This document shows positions 37,327 through 46,225 of a stretch of 64,000 nt of DNA, piece by piece. The stretch lies in NCBI RefSeq assembly GCF_009708175.1, contig NZ_WMBB01000005.1, positions 1 to 64,000 on the forward strand, written 5' to 3'. Below the pieces are notes generated by a model that worked only from the letters and a program-made list of their open reading frames with translations, searched no databases and was not told the DNA's origin. The stretch is from Nocardia aurantiaca (GTDB lineage Bacteria; Actinomycetota; Actinomycetes; Mycobacteriales; Mycobacteriaceae). Both the position numbers and the translations under genes were made by a program. Each line of letters starts with the position of its first letter. Within the stretch, counting starts at the first letter, position 1.

Positions 37327-37770
37327 TCAGTGGTGGATCGCCTCGCCGAGTCGCGGCAGAACGAGGCGCTTCCAACTGCGCTCCATCGCGTTGCGTACCA
37401 TTTTCTGTCGACGATCTTCGATGTCGAATCCTGTCTGCGTCAGCAGAAGTCGTGTACCACGACCCTGCGGCTGCAGCGTCCAGTCGACAATCCACCGGGC
37501 GGGATACTCGGCCCGCGGATACATCCAGCTGTACGTCAACTGCTTGCACCGCCGGGCTGCCAGCACCTCGCAGATGATCTCGTTGATCGATGAGTCCGGG
37601 ATGATGAATCGAAAGTGGGTTCCGACCGAGGCGGCGAACCCGGTCGGTCGAAGCAGCCACCGCTCCAGCAGATCCGGCTCTGTCAACGCGCGCCATACAG
37701 CGTCGGGTGGCGGTCGGAAGAAGCTGCCGAGCTCGACTGCGGCGGGATTCAACCGCGGATCAGCGATCAT
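37327..37770 (-). CDS. SRPBCC (AHSA1/START-like) domain protein
   Basis: 147 residues. Typical features: LGSFFRPPPDAVWRALTEPD, LLERWLLRPTGF, IVDWTLQPQGRGTRLLLTQT and the C-terminal helix GFDIEDRRQKMVRNAMERSW. This ligand-binding fold is shared by AHSA1-like, polyketide cyclase and ligand-carrier proteins. Starts 42 bases after the stop of the upstream carrier-protein gene, so the two are likely cotranscribed. Confidence 0.85.
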   Translation of the reverse strand: MIADPRLNPAAVELGSFFRPPPDAVWRALTEPDLLERWLLRPTGFAASVGTHFRFIIPDSSINEIICEVLAARRCKQLTYSWMYPRAEYPARWIVDWTLQPQGRGTRLLLTQTGFDIEDRRQKMVRNAMERSWKRLVLPRLGEAIHH

Positions 37771-37812
37771 CGGCTCACCACCTCACCGAGGCACGAGACC
37801 GCCCCGAGCTGC

Positions 37813-38118
37813 TCAATTGGCCTGGCCTTCCTTGTATTTCGCTTCCATCTCCGCCGCGAGCCGCGGCTTCTCGGCCTCCATCTTCTGGACGTAGGCAACC
37901 GCGTCGCCGACGGTTCTCAGGCTCGCAAGATCCTCGTCGGGGACCTTCACGCTGTATTTATCCTCGAGTTGTACGGCGATCTCCACCAGCGACAACGAGT
38001 CGATGTCCAGATCGTCGACGAAAGACTTCTCGATCACCACCTCGGCGGCGTCGATACCGGTCACCTCCTCGACGATCTCCGCGATGCCGGCGACGATTTC
38101 TTCTTTCGTGGCAGCCAC
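37813..38118 (-). CDS. Acyl carrier protein, AcpM-like
   Basis: 101 residues from GTG 38118, with GAGGG upstream. VAATKEEIVAGIAEIVEEVT, then the phosphopantetheine serine in FVDDLDIDSLSLVEIAVQLE and DKYSVKVPDEDLASLRTVGD strongly resemble mycobacterial AcpM, the carrier of the FAS-II mycolate system, including the extended C-terminal tail (QKMEAEKPRLAAEMEAKYKE). It stands outside any fatty-acid synthase cluster, beside an SRPBCC gene, and divergent from a MerR regulator. It may be a specialised second copy. Confidence 0.9.
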   Translation of the reverse strand: MAATKEEIVAGIAEIVEEVTGIDAAEVVIEKSFVDDLDIDSLSLVEIAVQLEDKYSVKVPDEDLASLRTVGDAVAYVQKMEAEKPRLAAEMEAKYKEGQAN

Positions 38119-38212
38119 GAAACACCCTCCTCGGTGTGACGACGTATACGTAGGTCTCCACCGTCCTCCGCGACCGCTGTTTCGGCTGTCGGCGGCGGAC
38201 GGCAGTGTCAGT

Positions 38213-38250
38213 ACGCTAAGAGCTCCAGTGGGGTGGAGGTTCAATAGGTT
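38213..38250 (+). promoter_or_regulatory. MerR-type promoter/operator of the first MerR paralog
   Basis: TACGCTAAGAGCTCCAGTGG, then GGTGGAGGTTCAATAG, just before the GTG start. CTCCA/TGGAG is an inverted repeat of the sort MerR proteins bind between promoter elements. The same layout recurs before the second paralog (41752-41790). Confidence 0.65.
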
Positions 38251-39225
38251 GTGACGGACGGCACACGATCCGGTGTGCTGGTGAGCATCGGGGAGTTGGC
38301 GCGCAGCACCGGGTTCGCGGTGCGAACGATCCGGTTCTACTGCGACGAAGGAATTCTGGAATCCCAGCGCAGCGCAGGCGGGCATCGGATGTTCGACGCC
38401 GACAGCGCCACCGAACGACTGCGATTGGTGCGGCGGTTGCGTGCGCTGGGTATCGGGCTGAGCTCGATCATCGATGTGCTGCGAGAAGAGCGGTCGATGA
38501 CAGAGGTCATCGCTGCCGAAAGTGCGCGGCTCGATATCGAATTCAGGTCAGTGGCATGGCGGCGGGCATCACTGCGGGCCATCGAGACGGTTGCGCCGGC
38601 GCAGCGGGCCGAGCGGCTCGCCTTGCTGGCCGCCGCGCAGGACGGTGGTGCGGTACACGATTGCCTCGTACGGTTCTGGCGGCGAATCCTCGCACCCATA
38701 CCCCGGCATGAGATCGACAGGTGGGTGGGCTGGAATGTCCCGGAGCCACCGGCCGATCCGTCCATCGACGAGGTCGTCGCGTATGCCGAGCTGGCGGCTA
38801 TCGTCGCTGATCCCGATATGAACAATGTTGTGCGACAGCAATACTGGCGAAGTCAGCCGGAGCTGATCCGCGACGATCACGGATTGTACGTCGAAGTAGG
38901 CGACGTGTTGACGGACGTTGTGCCACTTGTATCGGAAGGCGTGCGACCGCACGCCGGAAGCGAACTTGATCGATTCGTCAACGCCCACGCTCACGCGCGA
39001 GGGGAACGTGATTCCCCGCGCTTCCGCGAGCAATTATTGATCGACGCAACCGATTCCGACCACCGGGTTCATCGTTACTGGGCTCTGACAGCACGGTTCT
39101 TCGGAACTCGTGTCAGTGTCGGACGAGCCCACGACTGGGTGTATAACGCGTTGGCTCACCCCACCGATGTCGCCGATGCACAAGCACAGCACCACCGTTC
39201 ACTTCCATCAATTCGCGAACGCTGA
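38251..39225 (+). CDS. MerR family regulator, paralog 1
   Basis: 324 residues from GTG 38251; no ribosome site, probably leaderless. MerR helix-turn-helix: LVSIGELARSTGFAVRTIRF, YCDEGILESQRSAGGHRMFD, followed by a dimerisation helix. The C-terminal 200 residues (FWRRILAPIPRHEIDRWVGW, EVVAYAELAAIVADPDMNNV) contain no known ligand domain I could name. The protein is about 60% identical by eye to the gene at 41791, and both have the same operator. Probably autoregulated; other targets unknown. Confidence 0.88.
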   Translation: MTDGTRSGVLVSIGELARSTGFAVRTIRFYCDEGILESQRSAGGHRMFDADSATERLRLVRRLRALGIGLSSIIDVLREERSMTEVIAAESARLDIEFRSVAWRRASLRAIETVAPAQRAERLALLAAAQDGGAVHDCLVRFWRRILAPIPRHEIDRWVGWNVPEPPADPSIDEVVAYAELAAIVADPDMNNVVRQQYWRSQPELIRDDHGLYVEVGDVLTDVVPLVSEGVRPHAGSELDRFVNAHAHARGERDSPRFREQLLIDATDSDHRVHRYWALTARFFGTRVSVGRAHDWVYNALAHPTDVADAQAQHHRSLPSIRER

Positions 39226-39479
39226 TCCGCCACCGACGCCGCGCGGCAGGCCTGGCCGCGCGAAACTCTAATGGCGATTCGCGTGGTTCGAAGCGGCCAC
39301 GGAACCGGCCGACTAACACACGGACATGGTGAGTTCTGTACGACTGCCCGAATCGGGCTCACTACCCCCCACCGATCGGTCCGCTTCCCGTTAATTCTGC
39401 TGTCCTAGTGCAGATTCAAGGGCCAGTCTTGGGATGTGGCGAACGGGCGAGGGTTTCGCCGGTGTGATGCGATGGCCGC

Positions 39480-39502
39480 GGCCCGGCGCGATGCGCCGGG
39501 CC
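39480..39502. terminator. Terminator of the small secreted protein gene
   Basis: Arms GGCCCGGCGC and GCGCCGGGCC around GAT, 7 bases past the stop of the leftward gene ending at 39510. Confidence 0.75.
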
Positions 39503-39509
39503 GGTGGGA

Positions 39510-39812
39510 TCAGTTGATCATGAAGCTGCCGGCCATCGGGGGCGTGCCATCGGTGCCGGCGGCCACGGTGCCGATGGGATCGCCCGAGCAGTCGATGCTG
39601 GCGTAGAAGGTGGCATCCTGGTCGGTGCCGTTGGACACCACCGTGGTGCTCAGGTCGGTGAGCAGGATGCGGACGCACCCGGTCGGATTGACCAGGACCC
39701 GACCGTTGGAGACCAGCGTGCCGGTCGCCGCACCGGCGGTTCCCTGGACGAGGACCGCCACCATCCCGGCCACCGCGGCAGCGCCCAGAACTCCGGCAAT
39801 ACGCAACTTCAT
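39510..39812 (-). CDS. Small secreted protein of unknown function
   Basis: 100 residues, ATG 39812 with GGAGGA upstream. Signal peptide MKLRIAGVLGAAAVAGMVAV, LVQGTAGA|ATG. The mature part has two cysteines (TGCVRILLTD, SIDCSGDPIG) and strands rich in T/S/D (FYASIDC, GTPPMAGSFMIN), likely a small beta-sandwich. No family recognised. Confidence 0.7.
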   Translation of the reverse strand: MKLRIAGVLGAAAVAGMVAVLVQGTAGAATGTLVSNGRVLVNPTGCVRILLTDLSTTVVSNGTDQDATFYASIDCSGDPIGTVAAGTDGTPPMAGSFMIN

Positions 39813-40368
39813 TGAATCCTCCGTGGTGAATCTGCGCCCGACGACTCGGGCACCGTGACCCTGGCAACCTACCGCCGTCCTCGCACCGCGATGTAGCCGC
39901 CAGGAAACGACTGTATTTCGTCATTCGGCCGATAGCCGCCCACACCGAAGCACTATGACCTGCACCTGTGCCTTCGTATCGGTCACCGAATGGGCCGGTG
40001 GCCATGCTCATCACGCGATTCGAAGCGGCCGCGGCACCCGCAGACGAACGCACCATCACACCGAATGTCATGTGTTCGCCGAACGGTGTGTGCGTTGCCT
40101 CCCGACGCGCGACTCATGACTTTCGAGTCACCCGGAGGTAGCGCCAAAACATGTCGAATGCCGAGCCTTTGAGCTCGGGCGACTCCCCCGGAGCGCCGCA
40201 CACTGATCCTGGCCTGGATCGAGCCCAGCCCCACCACCGGTCTCGGAGGAGCAGAGTTCGGGTGTTGCATGGGCGTGGAAGCGATCTCGGACGCGCCGAT
40301 GCGCAGGTACGACGGCATTCGTGGACGCGTCCCCGAACGGGTTGAAACGACAGTGGATACACTTGGCC
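39813..40368. other. Gene-free stretch before the DUF4184 gene
   Basis: About 555 bases; only short unconvincing frames. A stretch near 40018 (CGATTCGAAGCGGCCGCGG) resembles one near 39283 (GGTTCGAAGCGGCCACGG), a weak local repeat. A TACACTTGG hexamer region just before 40369 could be the -10 of a leaderless transcript. Confidence 0.4.
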
Positions 40369-41187
40369 GTGCCGCTCACCTTTCCGTCGCATGCGTTCGC
40401 AGTGCTCCCGTTGAAAATCCGGTGGCCTCGTCATCTGGATGGTGTCGCGTTGGTGGTCGGCTCAGCGGTTCCCGATGCCTCCTATCCGGTGGCAGGGTTC
40501 TTTTCGATGCCGGAGACGCATGCACTACCGGCGTTGCTGTGGTGGTGTCTACCCATGGGAATCGTCGCAACGGTCGTGATCCGTTGGGGTGCCGCGCAGA
40601 TTGCCGCACATCTGCCACGGCTGGGGTCGTTCGATCTGCCCGCCTATGGCGTACTCGGTGCCGTGCGATATCGGTGGTATGTCACGGGATACTCGATTCT
40701 GATCGGTGCGTTCACTCATATCTTCTGGGACGGGTTCACCCATGATCCGGCCGGCGGGCATGGCTGGGGAGTAGCCAGATTTCCCGTGCTGTTGCAGCCA
40801 GGTCCGCTCGGCAGGCCCTGGTGGTACCTGCTGCAGCAGACATCGACCCTGGGCGGTGGGGCACTCGCGGTCGGGTTGTTCTACTACATCGGCCGGCACG
40901 GACTACTGCGAGCCTGGCACGGTGACCCACCGCCCACCCGGCGCGCACCGAGGCGGTTCTGGCTGGCGGCCGGACTGGTCGCCGTGTTGACCTTGTCGTT
41001 TATTCCGCTGATGCCCTTGGCATTCCAGCCGTTCGTGTTGGGAGTCCGTTTGCTCTATGTAGGGGCGCTGTCGTTGCTGGCAGGCGCAGCGTCGATGCGC
41101 CTGGCAGGTCGCGAATCCCACAACGCCGACGCCAACAAACCAGACCTCGGCGTTCACGGTCTCGAAGACGACATGCCAAGGCGATGA
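40369..41187 (+). CDS. DUF4184 integral membrane protein
   Basis: 272 residues from GTG 40369, giving the family start MPLTFPSHAFAVLPL. About seven membrane helices. Family-typical residues are GSAVPDASY, THIFWDGFTH (conserved H-x-x-W-D near the first third) and GPLGRPWWYLLQQTSTLGGG. Metal-dependent-hydrolase-like membrane proteins have similar H/D residues, but no function is established. The short tail VHGLEDDMPRR precedes the duplicated hydrolase fragment. Confidence 0.85.
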   Translation: MPLTFPSHAFAVLPLKIRWPRHLDGVALVVGSAVPDASYPVAGFFSMPETHALPALLWWCLPMGIVATVVIRWGAAQIAAHLPRLGSFDLPAYGVLGAVRYRWYVTGYSILIGAFTHIFWDGFTHDPAGGHGWGVARFPVLLQPGPLGRPWWYLLQQTSTLGGGALAVGLFYYIGRHGLLRAWHGDPPPTRRAPRRFWLAAGLVAVLTLSFIPLMPLAFQPFVLGVRLLYVGALSLLAGAASMRLAGRESHNADANKPDLGVHGLEDDMPRR

Positions 41188-41205
41188 GACCTCGGGACTC
41201 GCCGT

Positions 41206-41350
41206 ATGGGCGGGCACACCGGCATCCCGGCGTCCGAGGCGGATGAAGGAAGCCGGTTCTTCGCCCGGCATCTGAAGTGAGGCCGGTCGGTCGGGCCAGC
41301 GGTAGACGATAGGAGCTGTCGGCCAGGATGCCGCTATCGAGGGCAGGCCC
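41206..41350 (+). repeat. Copy 2 of the 145-bp inverted duplication (hydrolase 3' end)
   Basis: Reads MGGHTGIPASEADEGSRFFA, RHLK and stop in one frame, then the same downstream flank as the intact hydrolase gene at 26552. Orientation is opposite to copy 1. No upstream part of the gene is present. Confidence 0.85.
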
Positions 41351-41383
41351 CCGGCCTTCGCGATCACTGTGGCCGCAGTCAAT

Positions 41384-41460
41384 GCACTCTCGTGCCGCAT
41401 ATCGCGCTGACCGAACCGGCCAGCGCGGGGTGCCGTCGGAACGTGGTGCGGTGCGTAGCG
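41384..41460 (+). repeat. Dispersed AYRADRTGQR-type repeat, copy A
   Basis: GCACTCTCGTGCCGCATATC, core GCGCTGACCG-AAC-CGGCCAGCGC (41404-41426), then GGAACGTGGTGCGGTGC. Frame: AAYRADRTGQRGVPSERGAV. Confidence 0.7.
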
Positions 41461-41751
41461 TTGGAGCCAAGGGGGTGCTCTCTTGGTTGCCGAGTTCCGT
41501 AATCAACTGTGCAGGGGAAGGATTCGTTTCTGCCAAGTGCGACGAACATCGATGTTCCACATCTCGGGCTCGCGAGTTCGGGTTCGTCGTCGGTGAGGCA
41601 CGCGAACCGTTCGCATAGCCATGAGACCGACTGCGGCTCAGTCGAATCCACTATTGCAGATGTACGGCCATAGGCAACCAGACTTTCACCAACATCAGAA
41701 GGAACCTCGTCAGCGAAGAATCGCTTGACTGGGTCGAGGCAGGGCCAGGAC

Positions 41752-41790
41752 TTACGCTAGAGCTCCACCGGGGTGGAGGTTTAACAGATC
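41752..41790 (+). promoter_or_regulatory. MerR-type promoter/operator of the second MerR paralog
   Basis: TTACGCTAGAGCTCCACCGG, then GGTGGAGGTTTAACAG. CTCCACC/GGTGGAG is a perfect dyad here. Spacing to the GTG start matches the first paralog. Confidence 0.7.
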
Positions 41791-42837
41791 GTGACGGATA
41801 ACACGCAGACGCGCGTGCTGGTGAGCATCGGGGAGTTGGCGCGCAGCACCGGGATTGCGGTGCGCACGATCCGATTCTACTGCGACGAGGGCATTCTGGA
41901 ATCCTGCCGCAGTTCGGGCGGGCATCGGATGTTCGATGCCCAGACCGCGACCGACCGACTGCTGCTGGTCCGGCGGCTGCGCACGCTCGGCCTCGGACTG
42001 GGCTCGATCACCGATGTGCTTCACGCACAGCGGTCGATCGCCGAGGCCATCGCCGCCGAAAGCGCGCGAGTCGATGTCGAATTCAGGTCGCTGGCCTGGC
42101 GGCGGGCATCGCTGCGGGCCATCGCCGCGGCCGGCCCGACGCAACAGACAGAGCGAATGGCGCTGCTGGCCGCTGTACAAGACGGCGACGCGGCATACGA
42201 TTGTCTCCTCCGATTCTGGCGGCGCATCCTCGCACCGATACCGCAGCGCGAATTCGACATCTATGTGTACTGGAATATCCCGGAACCGCCCGTCGATCCG
42301 TCTGTCGACGAGATTGTCGCGTATGCGGAATTGGCGGCTCTCGTCTCTGATCCCGAAATGGACAGTGCGGTGCGACAGCAACTCTGGCGGGGTCGATCGG
42401 AGCTGATCCGCGACCGCCGAGGCCTGTACACCGATGTGGGTGACATCTTGGTGGACGTGGTGGCACTGGTCATGGAAGGAGTGCTGCCACACGGCGGCAG
42501 CGAACTCGATCGATTCGTCCACGCCCATGCCGGCGCACGAGGTGAACGCGATACCCCTAGTTTCCGCGAACAATTGCTGATCGACGCCACCGACGCCGAC
42601 CATCGAATTCGTCGTTACTGGGCCCTGACCGCGCTATTCCTCGGAACTCGCGTAACTGTCGGGCAGGCCCACAACTGGCTGTTCGACGCCCTGGCCAGCG
42701 GCACCGAGGCAGCCGACCGACCAGCAGCTCAGCTATCCGCACCCTCGATGGGTGATCTGATCAGTTCCGGCAACGAGCACGACAGTGCACGGCGCCGCGC
42801 TGGCCGGCGAGCCGAACTGCTGCGGCAGCTCCTGTAG
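41791..42837 (+). CDS. MerR family regulator, paralog 2
   Basis: 348 residues from GTG 41791, probably leaderless. Helix-turn-helix LVSIGELARSTGIAVRTIRF and YCDEGILESCRSSGGHRMFD. The C-terminal domain parallels paralog 1 (FWRRILAPIPQREFDIYVYW; EIVAYAELAALVSDPEMDSA) with a 20-residue extension ending RAGRRAELLRQLL. A cysteine replaces glutamine in the DNA-proximal loop (ESCRSS versus ESQRSA). Duplicate of the gene 3.5 kb upstream in the same orientation. Confidence 0.88.
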   Translation: MTDNTQTRVLVSIGELARSTGIAVRTIRFYCDEGILESCRSSGGHRMFDAQTATDRLLLVRRLRTLGLGLGSITDVLHAQRSIAEAIAAESARVDVEFRSLAWRRASLRAIAAAGPTQQTERMALLAAVQDGDAAYDCLLRFWRRILAPIPQREFDIYVYWNIPEPPVDPSVDEIVAYAELAALVSDPEMDSAVRQQLWRGRSELIRDRRGLYTDVGDILVDVVALVMEGVLPHGGSELDRFVHAHAGARGERDTPSFREQLLIDATDADHRIRRYWALTALFLGTRVTVGQAHNWLFDALASGTEAADRPAAQLSAPSMGDLISSGNEHDSARRRAGRRAELLRQLL

Positions 42838-42880
42838 CACCGGCTCACATCTCGACTCGCCGCGAGGCTGGACCGCAGAT

Positions 42881-43020
42881 GAACGCACTGTCATGGCGCA
42901 CCTCGAGCACATCCGCCAGCCTGGTCGTGAAGGTGGACGTACTCCAAGGCCGCAGCCCCGCGCTGACCGAACCGGCCAGCGCACGTCTGGGGAAGATCAA
43001 CTCGCCGAGACAATCTCGGT
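42881..43020 (+). repeat. Dispersed AYRADRTGQR-type repeat, copy B (interrupted)
   Basis: GAACGCACTGTCATGGCGCA at the left, then unrelated bases, then core GCGCTGACCG-AAC-CGGCCAGCGC (42960-42982) and GGAAGATCAACTCGCCG. Frame: PRADRTGQRTSGEDQLAE. It lies in a 615-base interval (42838-43452) where no intact gene was found. Confidence 0.6.
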
Positions 43021-43452
43021 GTACGTCCCACTGCCCCCAAAGCACTGAAATGCCGAGCTTCGTGCGCTGGTCCTGACCTTGCGGATCGGAGGGAGTCCAC
43101 TGGCGGGGCACATCATGCAAGGCGGCGTCGAGCTTGCTCGGGCGCGATGAACATTCATTCATCGTCGCCCGCTACCCGACGGAGGCAGCGCCGCCGATCG
43201 ATCGCGATTTCGGCGGAGATCCGCAGTTCACCGCGTATGCGGTGGTTGTGGATGCTGTTCGGACCAACCCCGAGAGCACAGTCGGTCCGTTGATCCCCAT
43301 GCCCCGTGTGCCCGTCGATTCCCAAACTGACTCACGATCATTTCAGAAACTGGTCCACCGACCACTTCGCCGTGATCTAATGCTGCCCAACTCGGGTGCG
43401 ACAACACCTCGACGACCACGTCAAGGGACACCCGACATATGTGGGAGAAATG

Positions 43453-44316
43453 ATGGTGGACAGTAGTATTCGGCGCACGGCCGGTTCGGTGGCCGCGTTC
43501 GCGGTGGCGGCCGGTTTCGCGGTGGCGGCGATCCCCGGCACGGCCTCGGCCGCAGCGGGAACAACCACCTGGACCGACGGGAACAGCAAGTTCACCCGGA
43601 CGGTCTCGGACACCAACCCGATCGCGGGCGAAACTATCACCGTCACGACCATGTTCGAGCGGACCGGCATTCCGGTCGAGTACATCTACTCCGTCAAGGA
43701 CATGCACCCCACCTGCCTGACCCCGGTCCCGGGCTCGGGCAAGATGGGCGGCGACCAGGTCTCGCTCGACACCTCGGCCCCGGACTCGGTCAGCGCCTCC
43801 TTCAGCATCATCAAATACCCCGTGTACCCGAACATCTCGCCGAAGTCCCAGACCTTCGAGGTGCAGTACACCGTGGGCGTCAACTGTGCCCGCGACACTC
43901 CGCTGCCGACTTCGATGAGCTACACCGGCTCCCTCGGCGCCGGCAACTACACCGACAAGGGCCCGGCCATCACCGTGTCCAGCGACGCCGTGTCGACCAC
44001 CACGCTCGCGACGGTGAGCGGCGCCCAGGTCAACCAGGCCGTCACCCTGCAGGCGACCGTGTCCCCGGCGGCCGCGGGCGGCACCATCCAGTTCAAGGCG
44101 GGCGACCAGGTTCTCGGTGACATCCCCGTCGCCGCGAACGGCACCGCATCGATCGTCTGGACCCCGGGCGCCGCGGGCACGTACAACATCGGAGCCACCT
44201 TCTCCGGCCGCACCGGCGTAGCCGGATCGACCACCACCCAAGCGGTCACCGTGGCCGACGTCCCGACCCCGACTCCGACCCCCACCCCGAAGCCCAGCAC
44301 CGGCTCCTTCGGCTGA
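43453..44316 (+). CDS. Secreted Ig-like domain protein
   Basis: 287 residues; ATG 43453, with GGGAG five bases upstream. The signal peptide ends near IPGTASA|AAG. Residues about 35-170 form a beta-rich region with two cysteines (HPTCLTPVP, VGVNCARDT). Residues about 180-265 are a bacterial Ig-like (Big_3-type) module: TTTLATVSGAQVNQAVTLQA, TVSPAAAGGTIQFKAGDQVL, YNIGATFSGRTGVAGSTTTQ. It ends with a TPTPTPTPKP proline-threonine tract and GSFG, as in cell-surface or wall-spanning proteins. Confidence 0.85.
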   Translation: MVDSSIRRTAGSVAAFAVAAGFAVAAIPGTASAAAGTTTWTDGNSKFTRTVSDTNPIAGETITVTTMFERTGIPVEYIYSVKDMHPTCLTPVPGSGKMGGDQVSLDTSAPDSVSASFSIIKYPVYPNISPKSQTFEVQYTVGVNCARDTPLPTSMSYTGSLGAGNYTDKGPAITVSSDAVSTTTLATVSGAQVNQAVTLQATVSPAAAGGTIQFKAGDQVLGDIPVAANGTASIVWTPGAAGTYNIGATFSGRTGVAGSTTTQAVTVADVPTPTPTPTPKPSTGSFG

Positions 44317-44341
44317 TCGCCGCACTCGGCACGCCGTGACC

Positions 44342-44375
44342 ACTGTGGTCGGGGGCCCCAACTCTCGACCACAGT
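44342..44375. terminator. Terminator of the Ig-like protein gene
   Basis: Arms ACTGTGGTCG (44342-44351) and CGACCACAGT (44366-44375), extended by GTGAC/GTCAC with one bulge. Confidence 0.7.
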
Positions 44376-44569
44376 CACGTACAGGCGATGCCGCAGCGCA
44401 GGCTGCCAAATCTGTTGCGATAGTGCACGTTCAGGCCGTTGCCGAGCCAGATGAGTCATTCGCACAACAAACTCACACCCGGCAACCCGCCGACCGAACG
44501 CCTTGAAATGCCGAATGTCGTGCGGTCAGCAAAGTGGTGGCGCCCGATGCATGGGGTGGCGGCAGTTGG

Positions 44570-45653
44570 TCAGGAATTGCTGCGAGTGAGTCCCAATTCG
44601 ACGTCGAGGTATGTCATAGTGCCAGGTCCCCACGAGGAGAAGGTGATTTCGTCCGGCCCGGCGACGCCGAGGACGTCTCGGAACGTGGCGACCGTTCGGT
44701 GAGCAACATCGCCCAAGGTCGTATGCCACCACGTGCGTACTCGCGGACCGATCCATCCCGGGTGCTCGACGCCGTAGGCTTCCTGGGGTGCCCATTTGCA
44801 GCCGAGCCGCGTCATCCGCTGATGAAACTCTTCTCGAGTGAGTCCAGCCGATTCCCACATGACCGATTCATTGGCGATGGCGAAGTTGTGGTTGATGAAC
44901 TGGTTGAAACATTTGTCGCGGTCCGGGCCCGGCGCCGACATCGTCAGCAGCGCGCCCTGCGGGAGTGTGGTGAGCACCCATTCGAAACGCTCGACGAAAT
45001 CCCGCCATTCGAGACATCTGTTGGGCGCACCCCGGTCACTGGGACGATCCGCTGCTACTGACGTCAACTTGCGCGTGATCCCATAGAGCGCCGCGACCGG
45101 GCCGTGACAGTCGAAAGTGCTGTAGCGCAACCGCTCCGGTGTCGCTCCCAGCCCATCACGCAGAACCTCGACAACCGCGGCGGCGATCCTCGAGCGGCCC
45201 GCTGGGTCGTCCGGCCAGTAGGTGCCCCATTGCAGTGCTGTCTCGGGGCGCCGGGCAACCCGCTCGCGTGCTCGACTGTCGGCCGGGTACGCCAGCTCCT
45301 CCGCAGTCCATCCTTCGCTGGCTTCCTCGGCCGTGGTGACCCATCGCGGTTCGGGGTTCCACAGGGGCAACTCGGATACGACGCGCTTGCTCGATTCCGC
45401 CTCGATATAAATTGCCACAGAGTTCTTTCGATGTGATCGCATCACGGATAGAAGACGGTCCCGGACGTTGTGGTCGGCGGGAACAGGAATTTTGATCTCT
45501 GCCTCGTCTCCGGCGGCGCGGAACAGCCACCTCGTAGCCGGTCTCGGCGTCGCGGAGCCGAATTCCTTTCCCCGCGCGCGGTTCTGCCTCGACAAAGTTG
45601 AACAGGTGCTCCGGCATGTCCTCGAGCACCCGCGCCCAGCTGAATTCGGTCAT
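44570..45653 (-). pseudogene. Frameshifted TY-Chap-like (YbjN-fold) protein
   Basis: From ATG 45653 the protein starts MTEFSWARVLEDMPEHLFNF, VEAEPRAGKGIRLRDAETGY, EVAVP. Near 45520 the frame changes and the rest continues as AAGDEAEIKIPVPADHNVRD down to 44570. The C-terminal part WRDFVERFEWVLTTLPQGAL, then NQFINHNFAIANESVMWESA and MTRLGCKWAPQ recalls TY-Chap domains of actinobacterial T7SS-associated proteins. The central RIAAAVVEVLRDGLGATPER, YSTFDCHGPVAALYG region is unassigned. Family call tentative. A single-base sequencing error would also explain the break. Confidence 0.45.
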
Positions 45654-45787
45654 CGCCCACTCCTCGATCCATCGTCAGCGCGAACAGTACTGTTCGGTAC
45701 CGACATGGCGGCAAGACCGAGTGTCGGGATAATGGCTCTGTCCCTCTCTTGGTGGTGGCTGCGCGTCTGTGACGGCACGATGTTTCG

Positions 45788-46110
45788 GTGCGTGAGGTGA
45801 ATGTGCCTGCCGCCATCACCTTTTCAGGGTTATGGCCATTGGTGGTCGAGGATGTGGTCGATGAGGGTGAGCGGATCCTGGTGCGGGCGAGGACTCCGGG
45901 CGGTTCGGCCGCTTGCCCTGGCTGCGGAACGGACTCTGCACGGTTGCATGCCTACCATCACCGGACCGTGGTCGACGTTCCGCTCGACAGCCGGGCGGTG
46001 GTGCTGCAGGTCCGTGTTCGCCGCCCGGTGCGCCTGACATTGAACTGCTGCAGGACATTTCGAGAACAGGTTCCCAGCGTCCTGGATCGTTATCAGCGTC
46101 GCACTACGCT
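45788..46110 (+). pseudogene. ISL3-family transposase, N-terminal fragment
   Basis: GTG 45788 starts MREVNVPAAITFSGLWPLVV, EDVVDEGERILVRARTPGGS, then the zinc-ribbon AACPGCGTDSARLHAYHHRT and VVLQVRVRR. Damage near 46030 removes the second Cys pair context (LTLNCCRTFREQVPSVLDRY). After QRRTT the similarity ends, so the catalytic DDE domain is gone. Confidence 0.75.
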
Positions 46111-46225
46111 CAACCGCCGCCGTATGTCTTGGGCGTGGACCACCTCGCCGAGTCGGTCGCCCGTGTGGCCGAACGGCGCAATCATGCGCGTGAGTACAGC
46201 CGGAACACATCGGCCGACTACACGG

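Noticed and set aside
43134..43350. Plus-strand frame containing RDEHSFIVARYPTEAAPPID
   Set aside because: Has a protein-like stretch, and a neighbouring frame (LTLRIGGSPLAGHIMQGGVE) may belong with it, but no start, no family and no clear end; not enough to call a gene.
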